NCBI GenBank assembly: GCA_015657535.1
Contig: JADHZB010000693.1
Location: forward strand, 1 to 17,500
Reading direction: 5' to 3'
Length of the DNA: 17,500 nucleotides
From: Nephromyces sp. MM_2019
Taxonomy: Eukaryota; Apicomplexa; Aconoidasida; Nephromycida
The notes under the pieces were generated by a model. It did not search any database and was not told the DNA's origin. It worked only from the letters and a program-made list of their open reading frames with translations. The stretch's first letter is position 1. Each line of letters starts with the position of its first letter. Both the position numbers and the translations under genes were made by a program. Below, in pieces: positions 15,026-17,500 of the stretch.

Positions 15026-17500
15026 TAAATTGGTAACTGGTGAAAATTCGCGGGATAATAGATAAAAATCTATCGAAATTTTATTTGATAACTGCGGGAA
15101 AATTTTAAAAAATATCTAAAAGAAGGTCTGCAAAAATATCAGTTATGAAAGAATTCAGTTTTGATAAATTTATTTCTCGATTTTTAGCAGAGTTTACAAT
15201 ATTAAATTAATTTTACAGTCTTATACATCACTAAAAAGTGTACATACAGATATAGTAAGAGCATGTTGTAAGAAATTTATGTTTTAAATTAGGGGTTGAA
15301 TTGAATCGAAAGTGTGTATAGGTATGCTTCTCAAATTTATATGTGTACACATCTATGTGGAAACATTAAAGTATACATACATAAAGGTGTTTGTGTGGAG
15401 TTATTTATGTGGAGCTATTTGCGCGTAGCTGTTTTGGTGGAGATATGTTTTTGAGTTCCACAGTTGATGAGTAGGTGTGATTAATAGTGTGTACGGTAAG
15501 CAATTATTCTTTGCCTGCTTCCTATAGTTATTTTACATTTATGTGTGATTAACTGTGTGTATGGTTTAATACTTGTCTAGCTATTCGACCCCTAAGTAGA
15601 AATAGTGCGTGTGTGTATTCCTGTGTGGTTTTAATAAATATCAAAATCCATTTTATAGATTGCTAAGTTACTAGCATTAAGGAGATGTGCTGACAGGTAT
15701 TAATGTGAATTGTTTTGTACCATTTTTTTCGTTTTTTATTTTATTTATTTTTCAAGTTGTAGTATCTACCCATAAGTGTCTTTGATTGTAACCTCCATAT
15801 ATGATTTTATAAAATTATTTACTTGAAGTAAGTTTATTTGCGTGCTACAAATGGTGTGTATTTATATATAATTCAAGGCTACTTGCTAACTTTGTATGTA
15901 TGCCAGTTAGACTACTACATATTAATTTTGCTCATAAGACTACTTTTGAGGCATGTCTACACGTGCGTGTAAAATAAATAAGTCTATGTATATAAGTTTG
16001 GTGTATTATGTGTAATCTTTACTAGTATTGAGATGATTTTTGTGTGTTTGTGCTAGTGTGGATAACATATAGGTATGTGTGAATTTCCAATCGTTCACAT
16101 TTTTTGATGGAGCATATCTTTACCTAGAAATGTTGACTGTGAGAATGACCAATTCCCCACATGTGTATGTGTGTATATGTAAGGAGTTTCATGTAGGGAA
16201 TTACACATTACACTCATTAGTGCCTTTTCGTAGTTGACTTTTTTTGTGTATATTATTAGATAGTGCGAATAATGTAGATCAATGAATACATTAAATAAGC
16301 CTAACTTAACTATTTTTGTAAATATTTTTTATGCACTTTCTTTGTGCGTAAATTATTTAAGCTACATGAATAGCATTTATACATAATGAAGCTTATTATC
16401 TATTCTGAATAATTATTAAATCAAGCAAATTAAGCTGTTTATATACTCAAGTGTGTGGGTAGAATATCTAATGTATCAATTTTTTTAGTACTAAATTAAC
16501 TATGCTACGTCTCTAGGTCTTATGTGTATTAAACTGAAACAAAATTTTGGATTTTAATATGTTTTTAGATTCATTATAGCACTTAGATTTTCAAAGGTTT
16601 AACAAATTCTATGTTTTTCGATGGTGTGTGTGTGTATTTGGAAACTTAATGTTTAAATCAAATATTAAATCTGCTACTACAAATTTAAAATAGAATTTAG
16701 AATTTGATTCAATACTAGAAATTATAAAAAATTGCAATTTTAGTTTGTGTGTAAAAGCTTCGAATCAGAAAATATACAAAATTAGTATGAATAATCAAAT
16801 ATCAAGCTGATATGTTTATATTAGATTAGTGGAAGTAACAATTCAATATATAAAATCAAGGCATTTTTCTAGCCAAAATCTAAGTATGTAAAATCAATGT
16901 CACAAGTTAGCTTAAATATTTAAAACCTTTGCATGTATTAAGTCAGTGCATATATCAGTTTGATGGATTATCTTAAATTTAGACACATAGTTCAAATCAT
17001 TTTATCTTTGAAAATAAACTTCTAATTATATATTCATATATATAATTAGTACAAATTATTAAAAGTGGATGGTGAGTTACTATTAGCTTTAAGTATATAT
17101 ATGGACTTAGGTTATAATTTCAGCATGTGGTAAGCATTAAGGATGCTAATGTGAAGATTTGGTCTACACATGTTTAATGTGTATAAAATTAGGCCTTAAA
17201 CTATATATAAAGTCATTCCGCTGAATATGAAATCACTCATTTATATAACATTTACCTCATTCCATTTTTCCTGGTAATATATTTCACCCCAATGGTAATT
17301 TGACAACACGCACATTTGATAATTGAAATATAAAAGTTATAACTTTCGAAATATTCATTTTTTAAGAGATAATTCAATTATCCTTAAAGAAATTGAGTTA
17401 ATTTCTAAGAAATTTTGAAATCATCTTGTTTATTTACTAAGTTAGATAAATACACAATTATTAATTATTAGAAATTATAAATATAATTTGTGTGTATAAT
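15026..17500. other. AT-rich sequence without a recognisable gene
   Basis: No long open frame is present on either strand. The left part (15330-16200) has scattered TGTGTG phrases and a palindrome TGTGTACACA near 15343; the right part is AT-rich and non-repetitive. A missing 5' exon of the coiled-coil gene could lie here, but I cannot identify one with confidence. Confidence 0.5.

Noticed and set aside
17254..17260. Possible tiny first exon on the minus strand (ATGAG followed by GTAAAT) that fits the phase of the acceptor at 14933.
   Set aside because: Only five coding bases, an intron of 2.3 kb, and a one-in-three chance of phase agreement make this too weak to annotate.
1..17500. tRNA, rRNA, transposase or telomere sequence.
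   Set aside because: I scanned for tRNA arms, conserved rRNA blocks, long reverse-transcriptase or transposase frames and TTTAGGG-like arrays, and saw none.

Overview
The window looks like nuclear DNA of a very AT-rich eukaryote with intron-containing genes, most probably an alveolate and likely an apicomplexan. The evidence is GT-AG introns, few and widely spaced genes, the standard stop codons, and a six-exon gene whose third exon encodes most of an AP2-type DNA-binding domain, the characteristic transcription-factor family of Apicomplexa. Phylum is an inference; species cannot be named. There are no bacterial features (no operons, ribosome binding sites or insertion sequences).

All three genes I can support lie on the minus strand. 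(1) At 952-1072 there is the first exon of a gene that begins with an acidic peptide and runs off the left edge. (2) At 5126-9232 there is a complete gene of six exons, reconstructed here from splice signals that keep one frame (661 residues). It has a helical N-terminal region, a tandem repeat of about 16 residues, an AP2-like domain interrupted by an intron, a basic stretch, and a C-terminal helical region I do not recognise. (3) At 12979-14844 there is a long open frame (621 residues from its first ATG) for a low-complexity protein with a central coiled coil and a lysine-rich tail. It shows no family I recognise.

The rest is repeat-rich non-coding DNA. Positions 1-960, 3230-5000 and 9280-11350 are TG/TA-rich on the plus strand, while about 6000-8800 is CA-rich, so polarity switches around the AP2 gene. 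Nearly every intron of that gene has its own tandem array: 27 bp in intron 1, a degenerate 22-26 bp CA/C-rich array in intron 2, 27 bp and 81 bp in intron 3, and about 62 bp in intron 5. Related arrays also cover its 5' flank and its stop codon. A distinct stretch at 1400-2520 holds an old duplication and a cluster of CTAG sites. The 11350-12980 and 15000-17500 stretches are AT-rich with few repeats and no gene that I can see.

Nothing in the window proves that the three genes work together. The best candidate for something undescribed is the AP2-like gene, with its coding repeat, its unrecognised C-terminal region and its array-filled introns.
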